Shown here: positions 1 to 5,237 of the stretch, in pieces
Layout: each line of letters starts with the position of its first letter
Position numbering within the stretch: the first letter of the stretch is position 1
NCBI GenBank assembly: GCA_030691725.1
Contig: JAUYDQ010000007.1
Coordinates: 1 to 7,717 of the forward strand
Reading direction: 5' to 3'
Origin: Candidatus Omnitrophota bacterium
GTDB taxonomy: Bacteria; Omnitrophota; Gorgyraeia; Gygaellales; Profunditerraquicolaceae
Length of the DNA: 7,717 bases
Program-made: the position numbers and the translations under genes
The notes under the pieces: model-generated
The model's database searches: none
What the model was told of the DNA's origin: nothing
What the model saw: the letters and a program-made list of their open reading frames with translations, nothing else

Positions 1-293
1 GAAAAATCAACCAGGATTATAGCGTCTGGTTTTTCTTCTTTAATCTTTTCCAGGATTAGCTTTTGTAATAAAAAAAACCTGGGCAGTTTCTTTAATACAT
101 CGAATAGGCCGATAACGGAGAGGTCTTTTATATCGCGGTAAATTATCGCGCCAGTTTGACGCAAGAGTGTTCCTCCGACCCCGGAGATTTTTATTTCAGG
201 ATTGATATGTAATATAGCTCTGGCAAGGTTTGCCGCATTAAGGTCGCCTGACGGTTCACCGCAAATAATGAAAATGCGATTTATTTCTGCCAT
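1..293 (-). CDS. lpxB: Lipid-A-disaccharide synthase, N-terminal part
   Basis: The gene starts at the ATG at 293 and leaves the window at its 3' side, so only about 97 residues are visible. LpxB is the glycosyltransferase that joins UDP-2,3-diacylglucosamine to lipid X (2,3-diacylglucosamine 1-phosphate) to form the lipid A disaccharide at the inner face of the cytoplasmic membrane. The visible start carries the family's N-terminal signature: IFIICGEPSGDLNAANL near residues 7-23, then a GVGG segment near 39-42, and the DLSVIGLFDVL stretch near 57-67, a region conserved in LpxB proteins. The ATG overlaps the last 13 bases of the upstream oxidoreductase gene, which points to translational coupling; the only GGAG upstream lies about 14 bases away. 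The identification from the N-terminus is firm; nothing can be said about the catalytic C-terminal half. Confidence 0.93.
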   Translation of the reverse strand, partial: MAEINRIFIICGEPSGDLNAANLARAILHINPEIKISGVGGTLLRQTGAIIYRDIKDLSVIGLFDVLKKLPRFFLLQKLILEKIKEEKPDAIILVDF

Positions 294-1198
294 ATTTGAT
301 TTTGGATCTCCAGTGCTACACGGAGCGCTTCTCTGGCAACCGGGCCTGAAACGAGGGGCTCTTTATGGTTAATGACACATTCGATGAAAGATTCTAACTC
401 TTTCTGTAAGGGTTGCTCTTCTTCAATAGGCAGGTCAACTTTCGTAATTGCAAGGCCGCACTTTTTGTAAACGCACGCCTTAGCTTCTTTATAATCCAGA
501 GAGATATAGGTATCTTCCTGAAAAATCCTGATTTTACGCATTATTTCATCCGAGACGCGGCTGGCAGTGAGGTTTGCCACGCAGCCGTTCTCAAAGGTGA
601 TGCGGCTATTGGCGATATCCTCGAATTGGGTAAGGACATTTACGCCCACAGACTCAATTTTCTTTATTTTAGAATTGACTAACCCCAGGATTATATCTAG
701 ATCGTGAATCATTATATCCAGCACAGCACCTACGTCCAGGGAGCGGTTAGGAAAGGGGCTTAACCTGTGGCATTCGATAAATTTAGGGTTTTTGATGATT
801 TTCTGGGTCGCGGCAAATGCAGAATTAAACCTCTCGATATGTCCGACTTGAAGGATAAGCTTATTTTCCTTGGCCAAACTGATTAAGGAATCAGCTTCTT
901 TTAGATTAGGGGTAAAAGGTTTCTCAACCAGCGTGTGTATATTATGTTTTAGGAAATCACCAGCTATTTTATAATGCAATTTGGTGGGGGCAGCAACACT
1001 TACGGCATCAACCTTGTCGAAGAGTTCTTCGTAACTCGTGTATCCTGCAACGTTTAGAGCCGAAGATATCTGGTCGAGGCGGGTTTTATCTATATCGCAG
1101 ACTGCTACCAGAGAGCAATTTTTAATCTCCCGGTATATCTTGGCATGCAGGCTTCCCAGATGCCCTACTCCCACAACAGCCACTCTTATTTTATTCAT
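281..1198 (-). CDS. Gfo/Idh/MocA family NAD(P)-dependent oxidoreductase, possible UDP-GlcNAc 3-dehydrogenase
   Basis: A 305-residue protein with the usual two-domain plan of the Gfo/Idh/MocA family. The N-terminal Rossmann fold shows GVGHLG at residues 10-15; an acidic residue ends the second strand (VCDID, 33-37); VEKP at 91-94 carries the conserved lysine of the active site. The C-terminal substrate domain includes GHIERFN (119-125) and DIMIHDLDI (161-169), which holds the family's conserved Asp/His residues. I chose the ATG at 1198 because GGAG lies 11 bases before it at 1210-1213 and the protein then opens directly into the first strand; an in-frame ATG at 1219 would add seven residues containing that ribosome binding site. 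The gene overlaps lpxB. In Acidithiobacillus ferrooxidans gnnA, of this family, lies between lpxA and lpxB and makes the 3-keto precursor of UDP-GlcNAc3N, so a lipid A role is a reasonable inference. No GnnB aminotransferase is visible here, so the substrate stays open. Confidence 0.85.
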   Translation of the reverse strand: MNKIRVAVVGVGHLGSLHAKIYREIKNCSLVAVCDIDKTRLDQISSALNVAGYTSYEELFDKVDAVSVAAPTKLHYKIAGDFLKHNIHTLVEKPFTPNLKEADSLISLAKENKLILQVGHIERFNSAFAATQKIIKNPKFIECHRLSPFPNRSLDVGAVLDIMIHDLDIILGLVNSKIKKIESVGVNVLTQFEDIANSRITFENGCVANLTASRVSDEIMRKIRIFQEDTYISLDYKEAKACVYKKCGLAITKVDLPIEEEQPLQKELESFIECVINHKEPLVSGPVAREALRVALEIQNQIWQK

Positions 1199-1226
1199 AT
1201 TTTTTCCAACTCCAACCATAAATTAT

Positions 1227-1343
1227 TTGTAAGTTCCTAGATAAGTATCTTAAGCGGGTGGCTTGGGTGTTTTTGAGCCGCGTGATGCGGCGAGAAAATA
1301 CCCAAGACAGGACCCGCTTACGGTTCTGTCTATGAACTTACAA
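1227..1343. other. Nested 117-bp palindrome, candidate structured leader RNA or mobile palindromic element
   Basis: Three perfect arms nest inside each other: TTGTAAGTTC (1227-1236) with GAACTTACAA (1334-1343); TAAGCGGGT (1251-1259) with ACCCGCTTA (1312-1320); CTTGGGT (1262-1268) with ACCCAAG (1300-1306). The last continues through a T/A run to GCCGC-GTGAT-GCGGC (1277-1291). A competing hairpin, ACAGGACC (1307-1314) with GGTTCTGT (1322-1329), shares bases with the middle arm, so two mutually exclusive folds, or a pseudoknot, are possible. The three imperfect pairs (1269/1299, 1274/1294, 1311/1325) are all G-T read on the plus strand and A-C read on the minus strand. There is no T-run after the stem on either strand, so it is not a simple terminator. 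It would occupy the leader of the minus-strand mRNA. I recognise no named riboswitch class. Confidence 0.7.
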
Positions 1344-1345
1344 GA

Positions 1346-1374
1346 ATAATAGCAAATCACTCGACAAAAGTCAA
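1346..1374 (-). promoter_or_regulatory. Sigma70-type promoter for the oxidoreductase-lpxB transcript
   Basis: Reading the minus strand, TTGACT (1374-1369) and TATTAT (1351-1346) are separated by exactly 17 bases. This is the best promoter match seen on that strand upstream of the oxidoreductase. Transcription would begin near 1339, giving a leader of about 140 bases that contains almost all of the 1227-1343 palindrome. The -35 box lies inside the spacer of the opposing msbA promoter. Confidence 0.7.
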
Positions 1375-1389
1375 TTGGTATGATATATT
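1361..1389 (+). promoter_or_regulatory. Sigma70-type promoter for msbA, extended -10
   Basis: TCGACA (1361-1366) and TATATT (1384-1389) are spaced by 17 bases, and a TG at 1381-1382 one base before the -10 box makes an extended -10 element. A start site near 1396 would leave a leader of about 30 bases ahead of msbA. The site overlaps the divergent promoter on the other strand, so the two polymerases would compete. Confidence 0.6.
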
Positions 1390-1425
1390 ATTAACTCAAG
1401 TTAAATCTATAAAAAGGATAATAAG

Positions 1426-3219
1426 ATGCGCAATTACGTCAGGTTATTCAGATTCGCAAAGCCTTATTACCGGGAGCTTGTCTTGTCCGGCGTTTTTATG
1501 GGCATTGTTACCTTGCTTGATGTCTTTCGCTTAAGCGCAATTGTGCCGATTGTGGACAGGGTATTTACGAATAAGCAGATAATGTTTACCCATGGTAAAT
1601 TGCCGGCATTCGTAGAAAGTATTTTAAACCAGCTTAATGTTCTTGCGCCTTTAAAAATTCTGTATCTTCTGCTGATAGTAGTGCCTATTGCCCTTATTAT
1701 AAGGGCAATTTTCGATTTTTTGCAATCGTATATTATGTCGGATGTGGGGCAGAAGGTGATTAGAGACGTGAGGAATCAAATTTACGATAAACTCCAGAGT
1801 TTATCGTTGGATTATTTTACCCAGAAAAGAAGCGGCGAATTAATCTCCCGTATCACTAATGATGTAAAACTGATAGAAAATGCCGTTTCTTACGCGCTTA
1901 CTGATCTGGTTTACCAGTCTTTTCAGGTAATCTGTTTTGCGCTAGTGACTTTCCTGATTAATTGGAGGATGGCGTTGATTTCTATAGTCGTCCTGCCGTT
2001 GGTTGCGGTTCCCATGATAGCTGTGGGTAAAATATTACGTAAACTGAGCAAGAGGTCTCAGGAGAAGATGGCAGATATAAATTCTCTGTTGGTGGAGACA
2101 TTTATAGGCGTAAGGATTGTGCGGGCATTCTGTGCTGAGGCAAGGGAGCTGGAGAGATTCAAAAAGCAAAATCATGATTATTATAGAATTGCTATGAAAT
2201 CCATAAAAAGGATGCTCATATTAGGCAATGCTACAGAATTAATAGGTGTGGCTGTGGCACTCGCTATTATATACTACAGCGGCAGGCAAGTCATAGAGGG
2301 CGCACTTTCTTTTGGTGCGTTTGCTTTGTTCATGGCAGCCTTACTTTCCCTGATCAGGCCTTTTAAGAAATTAAGTCAAGTCAATTCCATAATGCAGCAA
2401 GCAGTGGCAGCGAGTAGCCGTATTTACGAAATATTGGATACAACACCTAGCATTCAAGAGAAACGAGGCGCGCAGGAACTATCCGGTTTCAAAAGCAATA
2501 TCGCTTTTGAAGATGTATGGTTTAAGTATGCCGACCAGGATATATTAAAGGGTATAAACCTACAGGTAATGAAGGGCCAAATGTTGGCGATTGTAGGCCC
2601 CAGCGGCGTAGGAAAGACTACGCTCGTAGATTTAATCCCGCGCTTCTACGACCCTAAAGAAGGCAGGATCTTAATTGATGGCGTAGATATCCGCGAGCTA
2701 ACTCTTAAATCGCTTCGTCAGCAGATCGGCATTGTTACACAGGAGACCATACTCTTTAATGATACGATAAGGAACAACATTCTCTATGGTAAGCCGGATG
2801 CGTCCATCCAAGAAATAGAAGAGGCAGCAAAGCAGGCTTATGCCCATGATTTTATCGAATATTTACCTTCAGGCTATGATACGATTATCGGTGATAGAGG
2901 GATGAAACTTTCAGGAGGAGAGCGCCAAAGGATTGCGATTGCCCGCGCTTTACTAAAGAATCCTCCTATTTTGCTTTTGGATGAAGCAACATCCCAGCTG
3001 GATACGGAATCAGAACGCATTGTTCAGGAGGCCTTGAATAAGCTTATCCACGGCCGTACCGTATTTGTGATTGCGCACAGGCTTTCTACAGTAAAAGGCG
3101 CTCATCTTATTGTTGTCCTGGATAAAGGCAGGATTGTTGAACAGGGAACCCATCAGGAGCTTGTGGCTGGAAGCGGTTTGTATCAAAGGCTTTACCAGAT
3201 GCAGGAGTTAGAAAAATAA
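1426..3219 (+). CDS. msbA: MsbA-type lipid A ABC exporter (fused membrane and ATPase domains)
   Basis: A 597-residue half-transporter that acts as a dimer in the inner membrane. The first 330 residues or so form a type IV ABC exporter domain with about six hydrophobic segments (for example near 20-45, 70-95, 150-185, 190-205, 260-285). The nucleotide-binding domain has Walker A GPSGVGKT (391-398), Q-loop glutamine 439 in VTQET, signature LSGGE (495-499), Walker B ILLLDE ending at D519-E520, a D-loop SQLD, and H-loop histidine 551. The length is close to MsbA (582 residues in E. coli). The start has AAGGAT (1414-1419) six bases upstream. The family flips lipid A core across the inner membrane. 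Sequence alone does not separate MsbA from other exporters of this fold; the divergent lpxB operon next door is what favours lipid A. Apparently transcribed from the promoter at 1361-1389. Confidence 0.85.
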   Translation: MRNYVRLFRFAKPYYRELVLSGVFMGIVTLLDVFRLSAIVPIVDRVFTNKQIMFTHGKLPAFVESILNQLNVLAPLKILYLLLIVVPIALIIRAIFDFLQSYIMSDVGQKVIRDVRNQIYDKLQSLSLDYFTQKRSGELISRITNDVKLIENAVSYALTDLVYQSFQVICFALVTFLINWRMALISIVVLPLVAVPMIAVGKILRKLSKRSQEKMADINSLLVETFIGVRIVRAFCAEARELERFKKQNHDYYRIAMKSIKRMLILGNATELIGVAVALAIIYYSGRQVIEGALSFGAFALFMAALLSLIRPFKKLSQVNSIMQQAVAASSRIYEILDTTPSIQEKRGAQELSGFKSNIAFEDVWFKYADQDILKGINLQVMKGQMLAIVGPSGVGKTTLVDLIPRFYDPKEGRILIDGVDIRELTLKSLRQQIGIVTQETILFNDTIRNNILYGKPDASIQEIEEAAKQAYAHDFIEYLPSGYDTIIGDRGMKLSGGERQRIAIARALLKNPPILLLDEATSQLDTESERIVQEALNKLIHGRTVFVIAHRLSTVKGAHLIVVLDKGRIVEQGTHQELVAGSGLYQRLYQMQELEK

Positions 3220-3257
3220 TCTCTTTACTATAATAAATTTTGGGGATAAAATAAAAC

Positions 3258-3412
3258 AAAGAGGCCGATAAATAGACAAAGATAAATTAATCAGATTACT
3301 TAACGGTGCCCTTCAGATGGGATATGGTGATATATTCTTGTATCCACGCGAGGCAAAGGATAATAGAATTAACAAGGAGAAGACATGGAAAGAAGAAAAT
3401 ATAAGCGGGTAG
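3258..3412 (+). pseudogene. Short coding-like relic with an ATA in the start position, possibly ferritin-like N-terminus
   Basis: From 3272 a 46-codon frame runs to TAG at 3410-3412. It is preceded by AAAGAGG at 3258-3264, seven bases ahead of codon one, which is ATA rather than ATG, GTG or TTG. The first part of the translation, DKDKLIRLLNGALQMGYG followed by DIFLYPREAK, reads like real protein. From memory, an amphipathic 'LIxLLNxAL...Y.DIFLY' opening resembles the first helix of ferritin-like proteins; that match is weak evidence. The frame ends inside the PilZ gene, where it is out of register, so the body of any such protein is missing. The likeliest reading is a truncated gene that lost its start; a real small protein with a rare AUA start is less likely. 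A TATAAT at 3229-3234 lies upstream but I see no good -35 partner. Confidence 0.35.
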
Positions 3413-3798
3413 CAGTTGATGCTTATGTCTCGGCTACTTTAACTGCGGATAAGGCCGGTGGGGAAAGACTATTTATGACTAAAAATATGAGCCCCGGAGG
3501 TATATTTTTAGTATCTAATGAATCGTTTCCCGTGGGTACAATTTTAGATCTTGTTATCCATACTTCAACTACTTTGAAGCCCATCAAGGCGCAAACTAAG
3601 GTGGTCAGAATTGCCAAGGATGAAAATTCACATGTTATCGGTATGGGGTTGATTTTTATCGGAATGAACGAGAATGAGGAAAAGGAATTGCTTAAACATC
3701 TGTATTTGGCTTATCATTATACAGATGAGAACAAAAAATTAACTAACTCAAAAGAAGACATGCGTCCCTCTCAAGGACTATCCTTGGAGAAATTTTAG
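3385..3798 (+). CDS. Stand-alone PilZ domain protein
   Basis: A 137-residue soluble protein with the two c-di-GMP-binding motifs of PilZ domains: RKYKR at residues 4-8 (RxxxR) and NMSPGG at 34-39 ([D/N]xSxxG). Beta-rich sequence follows to about residue 95, with VGTILDLVI near 50-58 and a GMGLIFIGM strand near 86-94, then an alpha-helical stretch (NENEEKELLKHLYLAY) and a polar tail. The family binds cyclic di-GMP and changes its contacts with partner proteins in motility, exopolysaccharide or attachment pathways; no partner is encoded here. The ATG has AAGGAG at 3374-3379 with a five-base gap. It follows msbA by 165 bases on the same strand; read-through is possible but not shown. There is no enzymatic domain. 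Confidence 0.85.
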   Translation: MERRKYKRVAVDAYVSATLTADKAGGERLFMTKNMSPGGIFLVSNESFPVGTILDLVIHTSTTLKPIKAQTKVVRIAKDENSHVIGMGLIFIGMNENEEKELLKHLYLAYHYTDENKKLTNSKEDMRPSQGLSLEKF

Positions 3799-3866
3799 GC
3801 TGCCAGGCTCACTTAACCTAAGAGAAAAAGAAGAAATTTTAGCAGGCGCTCTTTAAAAAACCGAAA

Positions 3867-3914
3867 AATAGGACATTTCTATTTTGCTAAGAATAGGACA
3901 TTTTTATCTTGGCT
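3867..3914. repeat. Two 25-bp tandem direct repeats, possible insertion-sequence end remnant
   Basis: AATAGGACATTTCTATTTTG (3867-3886) recurs as AATAGGACATTTTTATCTTG (3892-3911), 18 of 20 bases identical, with CTA after each. The repeat period is 25 bases. Closely spaced GGACATTT-type direct repeats recall the multiple transposase-binding sites at the ends of IS21/IS481-like elements; that is a comparison from memory. No transposase is present in the window, so this would be a lone end or a decayed copy. A bound regulator is the alternative. Confidence 0.6.
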
Positions 3915-3935
3915 AGGCATGCTCATTAAAAATAG

Positions 3936-3963
3936 TTGCATCTGTTAAAAATTATGTTACACT
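3936..3963 (+). promoter_or_regulatory. Candidate sigma70 promoter for the rpsB-tsf-pyrH-frr operon
   Basis: TTGCAT (3936-3941) and TACACT (3958-3963) are 16 bases apart. A start near 3970 gives a leader of about 315 bases covering all the hairpins ahead of rpsB. A second -10-like TATAAT at 4001-4006 has no convincing -35 box; if used, it too would start upstream of every hairpin. Confidence 0.5.
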
Positions 3964-4017
3964 AAAAGTTTACTTTCAGCGAGAAAAATCGATTTAGAGC
4001 TATAATTATATAAGTGA

Positions 4018-4064
4018 GGACATCCCGAAGAAACAAAAAAGTAGAAATCACATCGGGATCGTCC
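4018..4064 (+). promoter_or_regulatory. Leader hairpin upstream of rpsB
   Basis: GGAC-ATCCCGA (4018-4028) pairs with TCGGGAT-C-GTCC (4053-4064), an 11-bp stem interrupted by one bulged C. The 24-base loop is strongly A-rich. No T-run follows, so it is not an intrinsic terminator. Its position at the head of the rpsB leader makes it a candidate S2 or other regulatory site, but I recognise no known motif. Confidence 0.5.
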
Positions 4065-4268
4065 GAACTTATCCCCGCAGTTTCGCTTTGTGAAGCAAAG
4101 CGAAATAAAGCGGCGGGGATTAATTCGCGCTTATAACTTACGTTCACTTTGTTCCGTAAATTGTATGCACGAACTTATCCCCCCTTCTTGCTTTCGCAAG
4201 AAAGCAGGGGGGATTAATTCGCCCGAACAACTTACGTTTGCTATCGCTTCCGTAAGTTGTGGGCTCAT
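4064..4268. repeat. Two tandem copies of a two-hairpin module ahead of rpsB
   Basis: Copy 1 starts at 4064 and copy 2 at 4170, a period of 106 bases. Each copy opens with hairpin A, with conserved outer arms CGAACTTATCCCC and GGGGATTAATTCG, and closes with hairpin B, built on AACTTACG and CGTAA. The hairpin A cores differ completely: TTTCGCTTTG with CAAAGCGAAA around a TGAAG loop in copy 1, TGCTTTC-GCAA-GAAAGCA in copy 2. Both copies keep the same two mismatches in the outer arms. Hairpin B of copy 2 is a perfect 10-bp stem (ACAACTTACG 4227-4236 with CGTAAGTTGT 4251-4260) clamped by GCCC/GGGC; in copy 1 it has one mismatch and one wobble pair. The module ends a few bases before the rpsB ribosome binding site. 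Confidence 0.8.
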
Positions 4269-4269
4269 T

Positions 4270-4276
4270 AAGGAGG
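4270..4276 (+). promoter_or_regulatory. Ribosome binding site that decides the rpsB start
   Basis: AAGGAGG is a full Shine-Dalgarno sequence, eight bases before TTG at 4285. It fixes the start there rather than at the in-frame ATG at 4090, which lies in a hairpin and would add 65 residues foreign to S2. Confidence 0.9.
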
Positions 4277-4284
4277 AAAATAGT

Positions 4285-5181
4285 TTGGCTACAGAATTAA
4301 TCAAACAATTATTAGAGGCAGGAGTGCATTTTGGTCATAAGACTTCGCGTTGGAATCCAAAAATGAAGAAATTTATCTTTGGCGAAAGAAGCGGTATTTA
4401 TATTATCGATTTGGAAAAGACCGAAGAATGTTTAAATAAAGCCAGGGATTTTCTACTGGACATAACCTTAAAAGGCGAGGTTGTGCTGTTTGTAGGGACA
4501 AAACGACAGGCCCAGGAAGCTGTTCTGCAAGAGGCAATACGCTGCGGCATGTACTATGTAACTGAGCGCTGGCCCGGCGGTATGCTCACGAACTACGCTA
4601 CTATAAAAAAAAGCATAAATCGCTTAAAAGAAATAGAAAAGATGAAAGAGGATGGTACCTTTGACAAGCTAACCAAGAAAGAAGTGGCGCACCTTGAGAA
4701 GGAATTAAGTAAACTAAAGAAAAATTTCTCCGGCATAGTTGCGATGGAACGCATGCCTAAAGCGATTTTTATTGTGGATACAAAAAAAGAAGAAACCGCG
4801 GTTAGGGAAGCCAATAGATTATCCATACCGGTAATAGGCCTTATTGATACTAACTCTGACCCGGATCTGGTTACTTATCCTATTCCGGGTAATGATGACG
4901 CTACTAAATCAATACATACGATTGTCAGGCTTCTTGCTGATAGTATAATCGAGGGCCGCAAGAGATTCCTATCGTATCTTTCTCAGGAAGGTGTGGCTAT
5001 AAATCCGGAAAAGAAAGAAGAGGAGATACTTCTGGTGCTTCCTGAAGAAGAGATAAAGATAAAAGAGATCGAAGAGATTGTGGAAATAACTACAGCTCCT
5101 GAGGAAGAAATAAAGCCTGCCCGAAAAGTCCGTGCCAGGCCCGTTACCGAAGGGAAAAGTAGGCCTAGAAAGAAGGAATAA
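4285..5181 (+). CDS. rpsB: 30S ribosomal protein S2
   Basis: S2 is a small-subunit protein that binds late on the back of the 30S body and is needed for S1 docking and initiation. The 298-residue product shows the family pattern: LLEAGVHFGHKTSRWNPKM (9-27), RSGIYIIDLEKT (35-46), FVGTKRQA (69-76), ERWPGGMLTN (94-103), the helical hairpin around 110-148, and MPKAIFIVDTKKE (157-169) followed by PVIGLIDTNSDPDLVTYPIPGNDD (182-205, key residues D188, D192 and D194). Translation starts with TTG. The core ends near residue 230; about 68 further residues form an acidic stretch (EKKEEE, EEEIKIKEIEEI) and then a basic tail (KVRARP, KSRPRKKE). Typical S2 is 230-260 residues, so the tail is longer than usual. 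First gene of the rpsB-tsf-pyrH-frr order. A long hairpin-rich leader suggests control at the RNA level. Confidence 0.97.
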   Translation: MATELIKQLLEAGVHFGHKTSRWNPKMKKFIFGERSGIYIIDLEKTEECLNKARDFLLDITLKGEVVLFVGTKRQAQEAVLQEAIRCGMYYVTERWPGGMLTNYATIKKSINRLKEIEKMKEDGTFDKLTKKEVAHLEKELSKLKKNFSGIVAMERMPKAIFIVDTKKEETAVREANRLSIPVIGLIDTNSDPDLVTYPIPGNDDATKSIHTIVRLLADSIIEGRKRFLSYLSQEGVAINPEKKEEEILLVLPEEEIKIKEIEEIVEITTAPEEEIKPARKVRARPVTEGKSRPRKKE

Positions 5182-5188
5182 TAGATGA

Positions 5189-5214
5189 ACCCCGCCCTTC
5201 CTAAGGGCTGGGGT
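5189..5214 (+). promoter_or_regulatory. Strong hairpin between rpsB and tsf
   Basis: ACCCCGCCCTT (5189-5199) pairs with AAGGGC-T-GGGGT (5203-5214) around a three-base CCT loop, leaving one bulged T, for 11 base pairs that are mostly G-C. No T-run follows, so full termination is unlikely. The position fits an attenuation, RNase-processing or mRNA-stability role that sets the S2 to EF-Ts ratio; a partial terminator is known in this gap in E. coli. Confidence 0.6.
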
Positions 5215-5223
5215 ATGGATATT

Positions 5224-5228
5224 GGAGG
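5224..5228 (+). promoter_or_regulatory. Ribosome binding site for the GTG start of tsf
   Basis: GGAGG stands nine bases before GTG at 5238. The GTG is the only plausible start here, since the protein begins directly with the EF-Ts N-terminal domain. Confidence 0.85.
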
Positions 5229-5237
5229 AAGAGCGGG

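Noticed and set aside
1199..1219. Alternative start of the oxidoreductase at 1219
   Set aside because: It has no good ribosome binding site of its own, and the extra seven codons contain the GGAG that serves the ATG at 1198.
3221..3263. CTCTTT...AAAGAG inverted pair after msbA as a terminator
   Set aside because: Six weak pairs separated by about 30 AT-rich bases and no T-run; probably chance, and its right arm belongs to the ribosome binding site of the relic.
3772..3786. CAAGGA-CTA-TCCTTG hairpin at the end of the PilZ gene as a terminator
   Set aside because: The stem is only six pairs, lies inside the coding region and has no T-run after it.
4064..4268. CRISPR array reading of the tandem repeats
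   Set aside because: Only two units, the repeats are long two-hairpin modules rather than 25-40 base repeats with spacers, and there are no cas genes.
4090..4284. In-frame 65-codon extension of rpsB back to an ATG at 4090
   Set aside because: The stretch is made of the tandem hairpin modules, its translation has no S2 similarity, and a full Shine-Dalgarno stands before the TTG at 4285.
4593..4826. Open frames on the strand opposite rpsB, tsf, pyrH and frr
   Set aside because: Each lies fully inside a well-identified gene, has no ribosome binding site and gives low-complexity Ser/Leu/Phe-rich translations typical of antisense shadows.
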